Assembly: GCF_022829405.1 (NCBI RefSeq)
Contig: NZ_JAKSXW010000143.1
Span: forward strand, 124,001-188,000
Reading direction: 5' to 3'
DNA length: 64,000 nucleotides
Origin: Methylobacterium sp. J-076
Lineage (GTDB): Bacteria > Pseudomonadota > Alphaproteobacteria > Rhizobiales > Beijerinckiaceae
Of this stretch, positions 1 through 8,039 are shown one piece after another; the first letter of the stretch is position 1, and every line of letters starts with the position of its first letter. The notes below the pieces were generated by a model, which had not been told where the DNA came from, did no database searches, and saw only the letters and a program-made list of their open reading frames with translations. Position numbers and translations under genes: made by a program.

Positions 1-740
1 ACGAGGCCGCAGACCGGCAGGCGGGCGAAATCGTTCAGCAGCGGCAGCACCGCGTCGAACACCGCCCCGCCGACATTTTCAAAATAGACGTCGATGCCCT
101 GTGGGCAGGCCCGGGCCAGGGCCTCGGGGAAGTCCGGGGCGCGGTGATCGACGGCGGCATCGAAGCCGAGTTCCTCGGTCAGGTAGCGGCCCTTGTCGGC
201 CCCGCCCGCGATCCCCACCGCCCTGGCGCCCTTCAGCCGGGCGATCTGCCCGACCAGGGAGCCGACCGGCCCCGCCGCCGCGGCGACCACGACGGTCTCG
301 CCGGGCTTGGGCCGGCCGATGTTCAGGAGGCCGGTATAGGCGGTCATCCCCGGCATGCCGAGGATGCCGAGCGCCGTCGAGGGTGCCGCCGCGCCGGGGT
401 CCACCCGGCGGGATCCCTTGCCGTCCGTGACGGCGTAGTCCTGCCAGCCGGCGAAGGCCGTCAGCAGCTCCCCGACCCGGTAATCCGGGTTGTTCGAGGC
501 CACCACCTCGCCCACCGTCTCGGCGGTGATCGGCGCCCCGATCTCCACCGGCGCGGCGTAGGATTTCGCCGCGCTCATCCGGCCGCGCATGTAGGGGTCG
601 AGGGAGAGCCACTTCGTCCGCAGCAGGACCTGGCCGGGGCCCGGCGTCGGGACGGGCACCTCCTCCAGGCGGAAATCTGCGGGCTTCGGCTCGCCGTGCG
701 GACGGGCGGCCAGGACGATGCGGCGGTTCATGGCGGCCAT
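1..740 (-). CDS. NADP-dependent MDR-family oxidoreductase (CurA-like), C-terminus cut by window edge
   Basis: This is a medium-chain dehydrogenase/reductase of the zinc-free quinone oxidoreductase/CurA branch, predicted to reduce double bonds of enones with NADPH in the cytosol. The frame is open from the edge to an ATG at 740 (MAAMNRRIVLAARP); a second ATG at 731 is also possible. About 246 residues are present. Visible features are the SLDPYMRGRM segment near residue 50, the PGMTAYTGL segment near 130, and the AAAGPVGSLVGQIARLKGAR nucleotide-binding turn, followed by an AGGADKGRYL stretch that fits an NADPH preference. The rest of the Rossmann and C-terminal part lies outside the window. 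Plus-strand frames over the same bases lack these motifs. Confidence 0.85.
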   Translation of the reverse strand, partial: MAAMNRRIVLAARPHGEPKPADFRLEEVPVPTPGPGQVLLRTKWLSLDPYMRGRMSAAKSYAAPVEIGAPITAETVGEVVASNNPDYRVGELLTAFAGWQDYAVTDGKGSRRVDPGAAAPSTALGILGMPGMTAYTGLLNIGRPKPGETVVVAAAAGPVGSLVGQIARLKGARAVGIAGGADKGRYLTEELGFDAAVDHRAPDFPEALARACPQGIDVYFENVGGAVFDAVLPLLNDFARLPVCGL

Positions 741-923
741 GGTGGTTTCCTGTGGTCGGGACGGATCGGGTCGGCCCCCCGCATCTGGGGCGCCCGGGCG
801 CGGGGGCAAACCGGGGCCGCGGCCCGGCGGGACACGAAGGGTTAAGCCTACCGGCCTATCACCGTCCGGTGCCCGGCCGCCCGTCCGGCCGTCCTCCGAG
901 AAGCCCGCGAAGTCGCTCGATCG

Positions 924-1100
924 ATGACCCGTGAACAAGTCGCCACCGCGCTCCGCCGCCTCGTCGCCTCGCAGGTCGAGGATATCGAGCGGGCGGTTCG
1001 CGATGGGCACAAGACCATCGCCCTCAACGAGCTGGCCGACCTGAACCGCCAGCTCAAGGCCTTCGCCGCCGCCCTCAAGAAGGCCCCCGCGCGGATCTGA
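924..1100 (+). CDS. Small hypothetical protein, 58 aa
   Basis: This short open frame starts with ATG at 924 and encodes 58 residues (MTREQVATALRRL...KKAPARI). Third codon positions are almost all G or C, as in the neighbouring genes, and the predicted peptide is amphipathic and helical with no membrane segment. I do not recognise a family. It stands alone between a minus-strand oxidoreductase and a minus-strand exported protein. No clear Shine-Dalgarno sequence is visible, so translation is inferred from codon use only. Confidence 0.55.
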   Translation: MTREQVATALRRLVASQVEDIERAVRDGHKTIALNELADLNRQLKAFAAALKKAPARI

Positions 1101-1130
1101 CCGCCGGCCCGGGCCCCGGCGCGGCCGGGG

Positions 1131-1520
1131 CTAGCGCTGCATGGCTTCGGCCTCGCACTGGGCGTAGGCCGAGCTCGCCTTCACGTAGGCGTTGAGTTTC
1201 TGAAGGTAGGCCTCGGCCAGGGGGCGGAAGGCCTGGGCCTGGGCGTTGAAGGTCTTGGCCGCGTCGTTGTAGCTGTAGGCCTCCCAGCCGGGGCAGCCTT
1301 CCTTGGTGTCGAGGCAGGCGGGCTTCGGCGGCAGGGACGGCTTCTGGGGCCGCTCCCCCGTCGCCGGGGGGACCGGGGCGGTGCAGGAGGCGGCGGCCGG
1401 GGTCGGCGCCGCCGCGGCGGGCTTGGCCGGGGTGGGCGCCGCCGGCTTGGCGGGGGGCGCCGCGAGCGCCGCCGCAGGCGACAGGATGAGGGCGAGGAGA
1501 AGCAGCGGGCCGCGCGTCAT
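1131..1520 (-). CDS. Exported hypothetical protein with Ala/Pro-rich linker
   Basis: The product is about 129 aa. It begins MTRGPLLLLALILSPAAALA, a typical Sec signal peptide with a cleavage site after ALA, so I chose the internal ATG at 1520 over a start 60 bases upstream. After cleavage there is a roughly 40-residue Ala/Pro/Lys/Thr linker. The C-terminal domain of about 75 residues has four cysteines (SCTAP, ACLD, GCPGW and QCEAE) and a helical, Tyr/Ala-rich end. Periplasmic location is inferred. I do not recognise the family. Confidence 0.7.
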   Translation of the reverse strand: MTRGPLLLLALILSPAAALAAPPAKPAAPTPAKPAAAAPTPAAASCTAPVPPATGERPQKPSLPPKPACLDTKEGCPGWEAYSYNDAAKTFNAQAQAFRPLAEAYLQKLNAYVKASSAYAQCEAEAMQR

Positions 1521-1605
1521 CCGAAAAACTCCGCAATCGTCCCGCGGGGAGGGCGGGCGACCGGGCGGGTTCTGCGGCATCGCGACCCCGCCGACAAGCG
1601 CGGCC

Positions 1606-2553
1606 TCACACCTCGGGCGCCAGGGGGGCGGCCGTCCGCGGGGCCTGCCGGGCGGGTGCCCGGCGGGCGGAGGTCCCCCGCCCCCGCAGGTCCCGGACCA
1701 GGGCTGCGGCCGGCAGGGCGAGGCCCACGGCCAGGACCCACCAGGCCGGCCGGATCGGGCCCGACAAATCGAGGTTGGCCGAGAGGACGAGGTCGGCCGG
1801 GACGCCGCTGGCGAGCCCGTACCACGCCGCCTCGAGCGCCGCCGTCAGCAGGGCGGCGCACAGCGCCAATAGGAGCAGCGCCCAGGGGCGCTCGGGCGCG
1901 TGGACGCGCCGCATGATGCGCCAGCCCATCAGCAGCAGGAACACGCCCGTCCAGAAGACCGGCGCGGAGACGTCGATCTTCGCCTGCAGGAAGTAGTGGA
2001 CGAGCCCCAGCACCGTGATCGTGTAGGCGAGCCGGTGCAGGCGGTGCCAGTTCGGCCCCATGGCGCGGATCGCCCGGTCCGTCGAGGTGGCGCCCAGGGC
2101 GATCAGCCCGGCGAGGGCGACGAAGCCGATGGTCAGGTAGATCCGCAGGGCGATCTCCGAGACCACCTTCACGAGGTCGAAGTTCTGGTCGGCGACGTAG
2201 AGGGCGAGGTGGGCGAGGGCGTAGGCCATCGCCGTCACCCCGAGCATCCGCCGCACCAGGATCAGCCGCGGCCAGTCGGCGATGCGGCGCAGGGGCGAGA
2301 TGGCGAGGCTCGCCAGGAGGAACCGCATCGCCCATTCGCCGGTGCCGTGGATCAGGGCGGTGACGGGCTTGGCGCCCAGCGCGTCGAGCCGGTAGGCGGC
2401 GGCCAGCTCGCAGGCCGGCGCGAGGCAGGCGAGGAAGATCGCGAGCTTCAGCCAGGACAGGCGGCCCGCCCGGTCGAGCCAGGGCCAGGACCGGAGCGCG
2501 GGCCGGGAGCCGGGGGCGGTGCGCGGCGGGGCCGGGTTTGCGGTGTTCGTCAT
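1606..2553 (-). CDS. msrQ: MsrQ-like heme-binding membrane subunit of periplasmic methionine sulfoxide reductase
   Basis: This integral membrane protein of the ferric-reductase-like/YedZ family has about 315 aa and six predicted membrane spans. MsrQ passes electrons from quinones or a flavin reductase through bound heme to the molybdopterin enzyme MsrP, which repairs oxidised methionine in periplasmic proteins. Family signs include the HGTGEWAMRFLL segment (residues about 70-85), the AYALAHLALYV helix, the NWHRLHRLAYT segment and a GLVHYFLQAK helix with heme-ligand-type histidines. I chose the ATG at 2553 over a GTG at 2565. No msrP is next to it here, which is unusual because the two usually form an operon; msrP may lie elsewhere. 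Confidence 0.85.
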   Translation of the reverse strand: MTNTANPAPPRTAPGSRPALRSWPWLDRAGRLSWLKLAIFLACLAPACELAAAYRLDALGAKPVTALIHGTGEWAMRFLLASLAISPLRRIADWPRLILVRRMLGVTAMAYALAHLALYVADQNFDLVKVVSEIALRIYLTIGFVALAGLIALGATSTDRAIRAMGPNWHRLHRLAYTITVLGLVHYFLQAKIDVSAPVFWTGVFLLLMGWRIMRRVHAPERPWALLLLALCAALLTAALEAAWYGLASGVPADLVLSANLDLSGPIRPAWWVLAVGLALPAAALVRDLRGRGTSARRAPARQAPRTAAPLAPEV

Positions 2554-2719
2554 CGGGCTCGGCACGGGGGCGGCGGGAAGGGGAACGGTCCGGGAGCGAT
2601 CCGGTCCCCTCGCAGGGGCAGTTCGCCGCGCCGCGCCGGGCGGTTACGCGGCGGCGCGGTTGACGCGGCTCATCCCCGGCGGAGATAGATCGGGCCGCGC
2701 CCACCAGACGGACCACGCC

Positions 2720-3736
2720 ATGCAGTACCGCCATCTCGGCCGTTCCGGCCTCACGGTCTCGCCGATCTGCCTCGGCACCATGATGTTCGGCGGGCCGACC
2801 GACGAGGCCGATGCCGGCCGGATCGTCGCCCATGCCGGCGAGGCCGGGGTCAACTTCATCGACACGGCCAACGTCTACACGGAGGGCCGCTCCGAGGAGA
2901 TCACCGGCCGCCTCATCGGCCCCGCCCGCCACCGCTGGGTGCTGGCGACGAAGGTCTCGACCCCGGTCGGCCGCGGGCCGAACGAGGGCGGCCTCTCGCG
3001 CGTCCACGTGATGAAGGCCGCCGAGGACAGCCTGCGCCGGCTCGGCACCGACTTCATCGACATCTACTACCTCCACAAGGAGGACCACGGCACGCCCCTC
3101 TCCGAGACGGTGAGGGCGATGGCCGACCTCGTCCGCGCGGGCAAGATCCGCTACTTCGGCGTCTCGAACCACCGGTCCTGGCGGGTGGCGGAGATCTGCC
3201 GGCTCTGCGACGAGGCGGGGATCGACCGCCCGGTGGTGAGCCAGCCCTACTACAACGCCCTCAACCGGATGCCGGAGACCGAGCACCTGCCGGCCTGCGC
3301 GCATTTCGGGCTCGGCGTCTTCCCCTACTCGCCCCTCGCCCGCGGCGTCCTCACCGGCAAGTACGATCCCGACGCCCCGCCGCCGGAGGAGTCCCGCGCC
3401 GGCCGGTCCGACACGCGGATGATGCAGACCGAGTGGCGCCCGGAATCCCTGCGCATCGCCCGGACCTTCCGGGCCCATGCGGAGGCGCGGGGCCTCTCGG
3501 CGGGGCAGTTCGCCACGGCCTGGGTGCTCAACAACCGCCTCGTGACGGGTGTGATCGCCGGCCCGCGCACCCTCGCGCAGTGGGAGGATTACCTCGGCGC
3601 CCTCGACTACGCCTTCACCGCGGAGGACGAGGCCCTGGTGGATGCGTCCGTCGCCGTGGGCCACCCCTCGACCCCCGGCTACAACGATCCGGCCTATCCG
3701 ATCGAGGGGCGGCTGCCGCGCTCGGGCAGCCTCTGA
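2720..3736 (+). CDS. Aldo/keto reductase
   Basis: This cytosolic NADPH-dependent oxidoreductase of the AKR superfamily has 338 aa and is closest in feel to the YghZ/potassium-channel-beta-like group. The catalytic tetrad is visible: Asp48 and Tyr53 in FIDTANVY, Lys78 in LATKVS and His119 in YYLHKED. The C-terminal part has the SPLARGVLTGKY segment and a TGVIAGPRTLAQ cofactor-phosphate segment. The ATG at 2720 begins the canonical MQYRHLGRSGLTVS; the longer upstream frame is not protein-like. It is transcribed divergently from msrQ and converges with the lipoprotein gene, with only 11 bases between the stops. The substrate is unknown. Confidence 0.88.
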   Translation: MQYRHLGRSGLTVSPICLGTMMFGGPTDEADAGRIVAHAGEAGVNFIDTANVYTEGRSEEITGRLIGPARHRWVLATKVSTPVGRGPNEGGLSRVHVMKAAEDSLRRLGTDFIDIYYLHKEDHGTPLSETVRAMADLVRAGKIRYFGVSNHRSWRVAEICRLCDEAGIDRPVVSQPYYNALNRMPETEHLPACAHFGLGVFPYSPLARGVLTGKYDPDAPPPEESRAGRSDTRMMQTEWRPESLRIARTFRAHAEARGLSAGQFATAWVLNNRLVTGVIAGPRTLAQWEDYLGALDYAFTAEDEALVDASVAVGHPSTPGYNDPAYPIEGRLPRSGSL

Positions 3737-3747
3737 CGCGGGCCGGC

Positions 3748-4005
3748 TCAGTCGCGGCCGAGGCGCAGGCGGAGGGGCGCGGCCCCCGGCGGCGTGGCCG
3801 CGGCCTGCGGCGCGTCGGCGGGGCGGGGCGTCGCCGGCCTCCGGTGGAGCGCCCGGATCCGGTGTCCGGCCCCGGCCCGGCCCGGTGCCCGCGCGTGGGC
3901 GGCGGGGGTGAGCTGAGCGGTCTGGGGCGGCTCCCGCGGGGTGCAGCCCGCCGTCGCCGCGGCCAGGAGCCCGGCGAGGCCGAGGAGGACGGGGCGTCGA
4001 TGCAT
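3748..4005 (-). CDS. Small putative lipoprotein, last gene of the coiled-coil operon
   Basis: The product has 85 aa and starts MHRRPVLLGLAGLLAAATAGC, a lipoprotein signal peptide with a TAGC lipobox, so Cys21 should be acylated and the protein anchored to a membrane. The remainder is Ala/Pro/Arg-rich and low in complexity, with no recognisable domain. A GTG at 4014 would add three residues. It lies 38 bases downstream of the third coiled-coil gene on the same strand and is probably co-transcribed with it. A link in function is only inferred from position. Confidence 0.6.
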   Translation of the reverse strand: MHRRPVLLGLAGLLAAATAGCTPREPPQTAQLTPAAHARAPGRAGAGHRIRALHRRPATPRPADAPQAAATPPGAAPLRLRLGRD

Positions 4006-4043
4006 TCGGGTCACTGGGGGAGGCGGCGAGGGGCGGGGGCGGC

Positions 4044-4598
4044 TCAGGACGCCCTGGCGAAGGCCATGCGCGGGCTGGGCAGCAGGGCCCGGCTCGCCTC
4101 GTCGAAGTCCGAGAGCCAGTCCTCGACCACGACCGCGCGCCGGTCGGCGGCCAGGGCCCGCTCCTCGGCCCGCCTCACCCGGGCGTCGGCCCGGGCCTGG
4201 ATGGCCTCGACCCGCGCATCCGCCAGGGCCTGGATCTCCAGGGACTTGGCCTCGACCTGGGCCTGCGCCTTCGCGACCAGGGCCTTGTACTTCTCCACGT
4301 CGTCCAGGGCCTGCCGGAGGTCGCTGGCGAGCGCCTCGTAGGCGGCGTTCTGCCGGCGCAGGCGGGTGTCCTGCTCCTGGGCGGCGGCGCCGGCCGCGGA
4401 GATCGTCTCCACCAGACCGGTCCAGTCCGAGACTTGGTGGCGTTCCGGGGGGGCTTCGTCCGCGGGCGCCGGCCGCGGGGCGCGGACGTGGGCGCTGCGG
4501 GTGGGGGCCTGGGACCGGCGCCGACGCGGCGCCGTGACGATGGTGGCGGCGATGCGGGCGTCGAGCTGATCCCAGAACGCGTCGTCAATCCCTGCCAT
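4044..4598 (-). CDS. Coiled-coil protein C (paralogue of the two upstream genes)
   Basis: The product has 184 aa, is soluble and has no signal peptide. The N-terminal 60 residues are basic and Pro-rich. From about residue 60 (DWTGLVETISAAG) to 170 it is a long alpha-helical coiled coil with heptad-like ADARVEAIQARADARVRRAE repeats, ending in a conserved tail with the core VVEDWLSDFDEA. The gene at 5209-5877 shares the DWT block, the EQxxR block, the ADARV repeats and the AExWL-type tail, so the two are paralogues. No domain family is recognised. Sequence style suggests a scaffold or filament-like protein, which is inference. Confidence 0.75.
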   Translation of the reverse strand: MAGIDDAFWDQLDARIAATIVTAPRRRRSQAPTRSAHVRAPRPAPADEAPPERHQVSDWTGLVETISAAGAAAQEQDTRLRRQNAAYEALASDLRQALDDVEKYKALVAKAQAQVEAKSLEIQALADARVEAIQARADARVRRAEERALAADRRAVVVEDWLSDFDEASRALLPSPRMAFARAS

Positions 4599-4623
4599 CC
4601 TGGTCCCCTGTCCCTGTGGACCG

Positions 4624-5139
4624 TTACGCCACGGCGGCGCGGCCGATGCTCGTGCGGATCGCGGCGGCTTCGGCCGATCCGGGGGCGAACTCGGATTCGA
4701 TCGCCTCGGCGACGCGCCGCAGCCAGCCCTCGGCGGCCTCCGCCCGCTCCTCGGCGACGCGCGCCCGGTCCTCGGCGGCCTTGATCAGGGCGTTGGCCTG
4801 GACCTGGATGTCCCGCGTCCGCTGCTCGGCCGCCTGCACCTGGCCCCGGGCCGCATGCATGTCGGCCCGGACCTGGTCCAGCAGTTCCTGGGTGCGGAAC
4901 TCCTGCTCCTGGGCGCGGTCCTCGACGTCGCGGATGTAGCTCGCCGCGTCGCGCACCCGCTCGAGCAGCCCGGTCATCTTCTCCGCGCTCGGAAGGCCCT
5001 CGCCATGGCCCTTGTCCAGCGTCTTCCCGGCCGTGTTCAGCAGCAGGATCTTCTTCACCTGCTCGGCATTGGCGAACTTCTTCCCCTTGTCCATGAGCGA
5101 ACTGACGGTGGGGTTCTGCTCGTAGCTGAGGTCGTCCAT
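4624..5139 (-). CDS. Coiled-coil protein B
   Basis: The product has 171 aa and begins MDDLSYEQNPTVSSLMDKGK. The first 60 residues look globular; residues about 65-155 form a continuous coiled coil that contains QEQEFRTQELLDQVRAD and ends AEERAEAAEGWLRRVAEAI. The last element matches the tails of the flanking genes, which have AEKWLQRIDNA and VEDWLSDFDEA. It lies 25 bases upstream of the next coiled-coil gene and 69 bases downstream of the previous one on the same strand. No enzymatic motif or membrane segment is seen, and the function is unknown. Confidence 0.78.
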   Translation of the reverse strand: MDDLSYEQNPTVSSLMDKGKKFANAEQVKKILLLNTAGKTLDKGHGEGLPSAEKMTGLLERVRDAASYIRDVEDRAQEQEFRTQELLDQVRADMHAARGQVQAAEQRTRDIQVQANALIKAAEDRARVAEERAEAAEGWLRRVAEAIESEFAPGSAEAAAIRTSIGRAAVA

Positions 5140-5208
5140 CGGTCCCAGTCCCGTGTGTTCCCTGTTGCGTGGGTCTCCGGAGCGGTCCGGGGACGGTGAG
5201 GGGACGGC

Positions 5209-5877
5209 TCAGAGGCCGGTATGGACGCCGGTCAGAAGGTTCTTGGCGGCGTTGTCGATGCGCTGCAGCCACTTCTCGGCGGTGACCGCCCGCAGGTTGG
5301 CGGCCCGGGTCTTCTCCTCGGCGATCTTCACGCGGCCGTCGGCCTCGTTGCGGATCGAGCGGATCTGGGCCTCCGCGGCGAGGCGGATCTCCTGCACCTG
5401 GGCGTCGGCCTCGGCCTGGATCCGCTGGACGCGGGCATCGGCCTGGAGCTGCGTCTCGGCGGCCTGCTTCTCGAACAGCCGCAGGCGCTGGTGGACGTCG
5501 CGGAGCTCCTTCTGCAGGTCCTGCAGGGTCTCCTTGTAGGATTTGGCCTGCTCCTTGACCCGCGAGCGCTGCTCGTCGGCGTAGCCGGCCATCCCGTTGA
5601 TGATGTCGAGGGTCGTGGTCCAGTCGGCGAGATCCTCGCCGGCACCCGGATCCAGTTCGGCCGCGGCCGAGTACTGCGGGGGCGCCAGGGGACGGGCGGG
5701 TTCGACCGACACGTCCAAGGTCTCCTTCTCGCCGATCTCCTCACGCGGGGGTGAGGGATTGTCGAGACTCGACTTGAGAACCAGAATTTCAGCGCTTCTT
5801 TGATCAGGAATAGCGTCGAGCCCTTCCGCAAATTGATTCAAAATTTGCGACCAGGGAGTGCGCGCAGTCACCGCCAT
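5209..5877 (-). CDS. Coiled-coil protein A, first gene of a CtrA-boxed operon
   Basis: The product has 222 aa. I chose the ATG at 5877 because a strong GGAGG lies 8 bases upstream; a GTG at 5892 overlaps that ribosome-binding site. The first 80 residues are acidic and Pro-rich. Residues about 85-120 hold DWTTTLDIINGMAGYADEQ, followed by a long coiled coil (about 105-200) with QADARVQRIQAEADAQVQEI repeats and the tail AEKWLQRIDNAAKNLL. Two related coiled-coil genes and a lipoprotein gene follow on the same strand. A CtrA-type site lies 56-70 bases upstream of the start. No known family is recognised. Confidence 0.8.
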   Translation of the reverse strand: MAVTARTPWSQILNQFAEGLDAIPDQRSAEILVLKSSLDNPSPPREEIGEKETLDVSVEPARPLAPPQYSAAAELDPGAGEDLADWTTTLDIINGMAGYADEQRSRVKEQAKSYKETLQDLQKELRDVHQRLRLFEKQAAETQLQADARVQRIQAEADAQVQEIRLAAEAQIRSIRNEADGRVKIAEEKTRAANLRAVTAEKWLQRIDNAAKNLLTGVHTGL

Positions 5878-6355
5878 GTTTCTGCCCTCCACACGAAAAC
5901 TTAATCTATCAGCATGTGGACCACGCCCATGGTTAATGCGCAGTTAATAGGGTGGTGAGGGGTAAGGCTTTTCTAATGTGTCCTGCCCGGCATTAACATG
6001 TGAAGGGCTGAAATTGCCCGGTCGAGGGAACGGTCCAGTTGTTCGCCCGGCGCTGCACTGCTCGCTCAGACCGGCGTGTGGCCCCCAGCAACCCAACCTA
6101 TAGTGGTTCAATCGCCCGGTTCTCGACAGCAACCGGGAAGGAATGCAACTCCGCCGGGCACAATTCCCCGGTCCCGGACGCGGCGTTGGCCATCCGGTCA
6201 CCGCGGGGCGGGAGATGTCGTTGCTTGCGCGGACGGCGCCGTGGCCGCTGACGACCCGGACCAATACTGAGTTCCAGCGCTATCCCTGAGGCCGTCCCCG
6301 GGCCGATCCCGCGGGCGGAACGACCGGGAAAAAAAGACGAGCGGCGCGGGCCGGA
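5878..6355. other. 478-bp intergenic region
   Basis: This is the leader of the coiled-coil operon plus sequence downstream of the methyltransferase-like gene. It is poorer in GC than its surroundings. It contains the CtrA-type site (5933-5947), a third TTAA at 5901-5904 and an inverted ATTAAC at 5992-5997. The open frame at 5944-6264 on the minus strand has no protein-like composition, and I do not call a gene here. Confidence 0.6.
5933..5947 (-). promoter_or_regulatory. CtrA-type binding site (TTAA-N7-TTAA) upstream of the coiled-coil operon
   Basis: On the minus strand the sequence reads TTAACTGCGCATTAACC, an exact match to the alphaproteobacterial CtrA consensus TTAA-N7-TTAAC, pointing toward the coiled-coil genes. 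TTAA is rare in this GC-rich window and no other pair with this spacing was noticed. A GCTGAT motif lies 17 bases downstream of the TTAACC on the minus strand and could be the -10 element. This suggests cell-cycle control; binding is inferred. Confidence 0.6.
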
Positions 6356-7066
6356 TCAGCGCCCGGGGGCGCGGCCGGCGGGGGGGGCGGCCCGGTTCGG
6401 GCGGGAGGCGAGCCAGACGACGTGCCGGGCCCCGCGCCGGCCGCCCGACCGGGGCCTTACCTCGTCCACCACGAACCCGCCGTTCTGGAGCCGCGCCTTG
6501 AACTTCCGGTCGGGCCCGCCCGACCACACGCCGAGGACGCCGTTCGGGCTGAGCGCCCAGAGCGCCCGCTTCACGCCCCAGCTGTCGTAGAGCCGGTCGT
6601 TCTCCCGGCGCGTGAGGCCCTCCGGGCCGTTGTCGACGTCGAGCAGGATCGCGTCCCAGGCGCCCTGACCCGACTGGATCAGGCGGTTCACGTCCGCCTC
6701 GTGCAGGGCGACGCGGGGGTCGTCCAGGCATCCCTTGAAGACGCCGGTGAGCGGGCCCTTCGCCCAGGCGATGACCTTCGGCACCAGTTCGGCCACGGCC
6801 ACGTGGGCGTCAGGCCCCAGGCTCGCCAGCGCCGCGCGCAGGGTGAAGCCCATGCCGAGCCCGCCGATCAGCACCCGCGGGGCGCGCAGGCCGGCGAGGC
6901 GCTCGCAGGCCAGCACCGCCAGCGCCTCCTCCGAGCCGCCGCGGAAGCTGTTCATCAGCTCGTTCGACCCGGCGAAGATCGAGAATTCCTGGCCCCTCTG
7001 CATCAGCCGCAGCGGGGCGTCGCAGCCGGGGACGGGGCCGGTGTCGATCTCGATCCAGGGAAGCAC
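6356..7066 (-). CDS. Spermidine-synthase-like methyltransferase-fold protein
   Basis: The product has 236 aa and a Rossmann-like SAM/dcSAM-binding fold of the spermine/spermidine synthase superfamily. Visible parts are FSIFAGSNELMNS near residue 30, the glycine loop VLIGGLGMGFTLRAAL near 65-80, VAVAELVPKVIAWAKG with an acidic ligand-binding residue, and the WDAILLDVDNGPEGL segment near 140. The C-terminus is Arg/Gly/Pro-rich. The protein is shorter than true spermidine synthases and lacks their usual N-terminal beta domain, so I infer a methyltransferase-like role of unknown substrate. It follows a class I methyltransferase gene by 36 bases. Confidence 0.75.
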   Translation of the reverse strand: MLPWIEIDTGPVPGCDAPLRLMQRGQEFSIFAGSNELMNSFRGGSEEALAVLACERLAGLRAPRVLIGGLGMGFTLRAALASLGPDAHVAVAELVPKVIAWAKGPLTGVFKGCLDDPRVALHEADVNRLIQSGQGAWDAILLDVDNGPEGLTRRENDRLYDSWGVKRALWALSPNGVLGVWSGGPDRKFKARLQNGGFVVDEVRPRSGGRRGARHVVWLASRPNRAAPPAGRAPGR

Positions 7067-7102
7067 GGTTCACTCTCACGCCGCGCGAAGGGCGGCTCCG
7101 GG

Positions 7103-7852
7103 TCAGGCCGCGCGGCCTGCCTCGCAGACGAGGTAGATGCTCGCGCAGAGGTCGGGATAGACCTGTCCGAGCGCATAGCACCCATCGAGGTAATCCTGCG
7201 AGACGATATCGGTCTTGAGCAGCGCGTCCCACTGGAAGTTCGCGAGCGCCTTGAAGAAGATTCCCGAGCGGTGGACGACGCGCAGGCCCGCCGCCACGGT
7301 GTCGCGCTCCAGGGTGTCGAGGGCGTAGGTGCGGCGGTGGCCGTGCTGGCGCTCGGCCTCGGTGACGGCGCTGTGGTGCGGGATCAGGCCCATCCGCACG
7401 GCGATCTGCCGGGAGGGCGCGTTGGCGTTCGGGCAGGCGACGAGGAGGCGCCCGCCTTCGGCGAGCCATTCGTCGTTCACCCGCCGCAGCACCCCGACCG
7501 GGTCGTCGAGATGTTCGAGGACATGGGTGAGCACCACCGTGTCGAAGCGGCCGGGGAGGGCGGCCTCCTCGAAGGTGGCATGGGTGATGATCGCCGCACC
7601 GCCGAGTCGCTCGCGCGCGGCCTCCACGGCCTCGCCGGAGGCCTCGACGCAGGTGATGTCGGAGAAGTGCGGCGTCAGGCGCCGGGTGAAGTCGCCCCGG
7701 AAGCTGCCGAGTTCGAGCAACCGGCCCGGCCGGAAGAACGGCGCGAAGGCCCGCACCATGTAGCCGTGCATGACGTCGAAGTCGAAGTCGTAGGCGTAGC
7801 GGTGCCCCTGCACATCCTGCGCCTCGCGGTCGAAATCGCGTGCCCCGGTCAT
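7103..7852 (-). CDS. Class I SAM-dependent methyltransferase
   Basis: The product has 249 aa and is cytosolic. Motif I is LLELGSFRGDFT (residues about 45-56), the acidic end of strand beta-2 is CVEAS, motif II is TVVLTHVLEHLDDP and the following strand is GGRLLVACPNANAPSRQIA. This arrangement matches Methyltransf_11/23 proteins often found in surface-polysaccharide loci. I chose the ATG at 7852 because the 16 residues upstream in frame are Arg-rich and not part of the fold. Neighbouring glycosidase-like genes on the same strand suggest a glycan-related substrate, which is inference. Confidence 0.82.
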   Translation of the reverse strand: MTGARDFDREAQDVQGHRYAYDFDFDVMHGYMVRAFAPFFRPGRLLELGSFRGDFTRRLTPHFSDITCVEASGEAVEAARERLGGAAIITHATFEEAALPGRFDTVVLTHVLEHLDDPVGVLRRVNDEWLAEGGRLLVACPNANAPSRQIAVRMGLIPHHSAVTEAERQHGHRRTYALDTLERDTVAAGLRVVHRSGIFFKALANFQWDALLKTDIVSQDYLDGCYALGQVYPDLCASIYLVCEAGRAA

Positions 7853-7946
7853 GGTTCGATCCTCGTCGCCGTGCAGATCCCGTTTGAACCGTACTCTCAA
7901 GACGTTACGTCATCCTTCGAGGCCCACTCCGGCCGGGAAGGGTTGG

Positions 7947-7977
7947 CCTCCCCTCGCCCCGCCTGCGGGGAGAGGGG
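7947..7977. repeat. Palindromic intergenic element (CCCCGC/GCGGGG hairpin)
   Basis: An imperfect inverted repeat, CCCCTCGCCCCGC followed by GCGGGGAGAGGGG with a two-base loop, lies between the methyltransferase and glycosidase-like genes. Close copies occur at 58424-58453 and 58596-58619, so it is a dispersed REP-like element; it could also act as a transcription barrier. Confidence 0.6.
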
Positions 7978-8039
7978 AAAGCCGCGACTGTCCGGCCGGA
8001 CTCTCGGGAAAGGGTCACGTGAGACACGAGGGCCGAGAC

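Noticed and set aside
144..845. 233-codon plus-strand frame at the left edge
   Set aside because: It is antisense to the MDR oxidoreductase, whose nucleotide-binding motif is intact on the minus strand.
5944..6264. 106-codon minus-strand frame upstream of the coiled-coil operon
   Set aside because: Composition is not protein-like, it covers the CtrA-type site region edge, and lacks a convincing ribosome-binding site.
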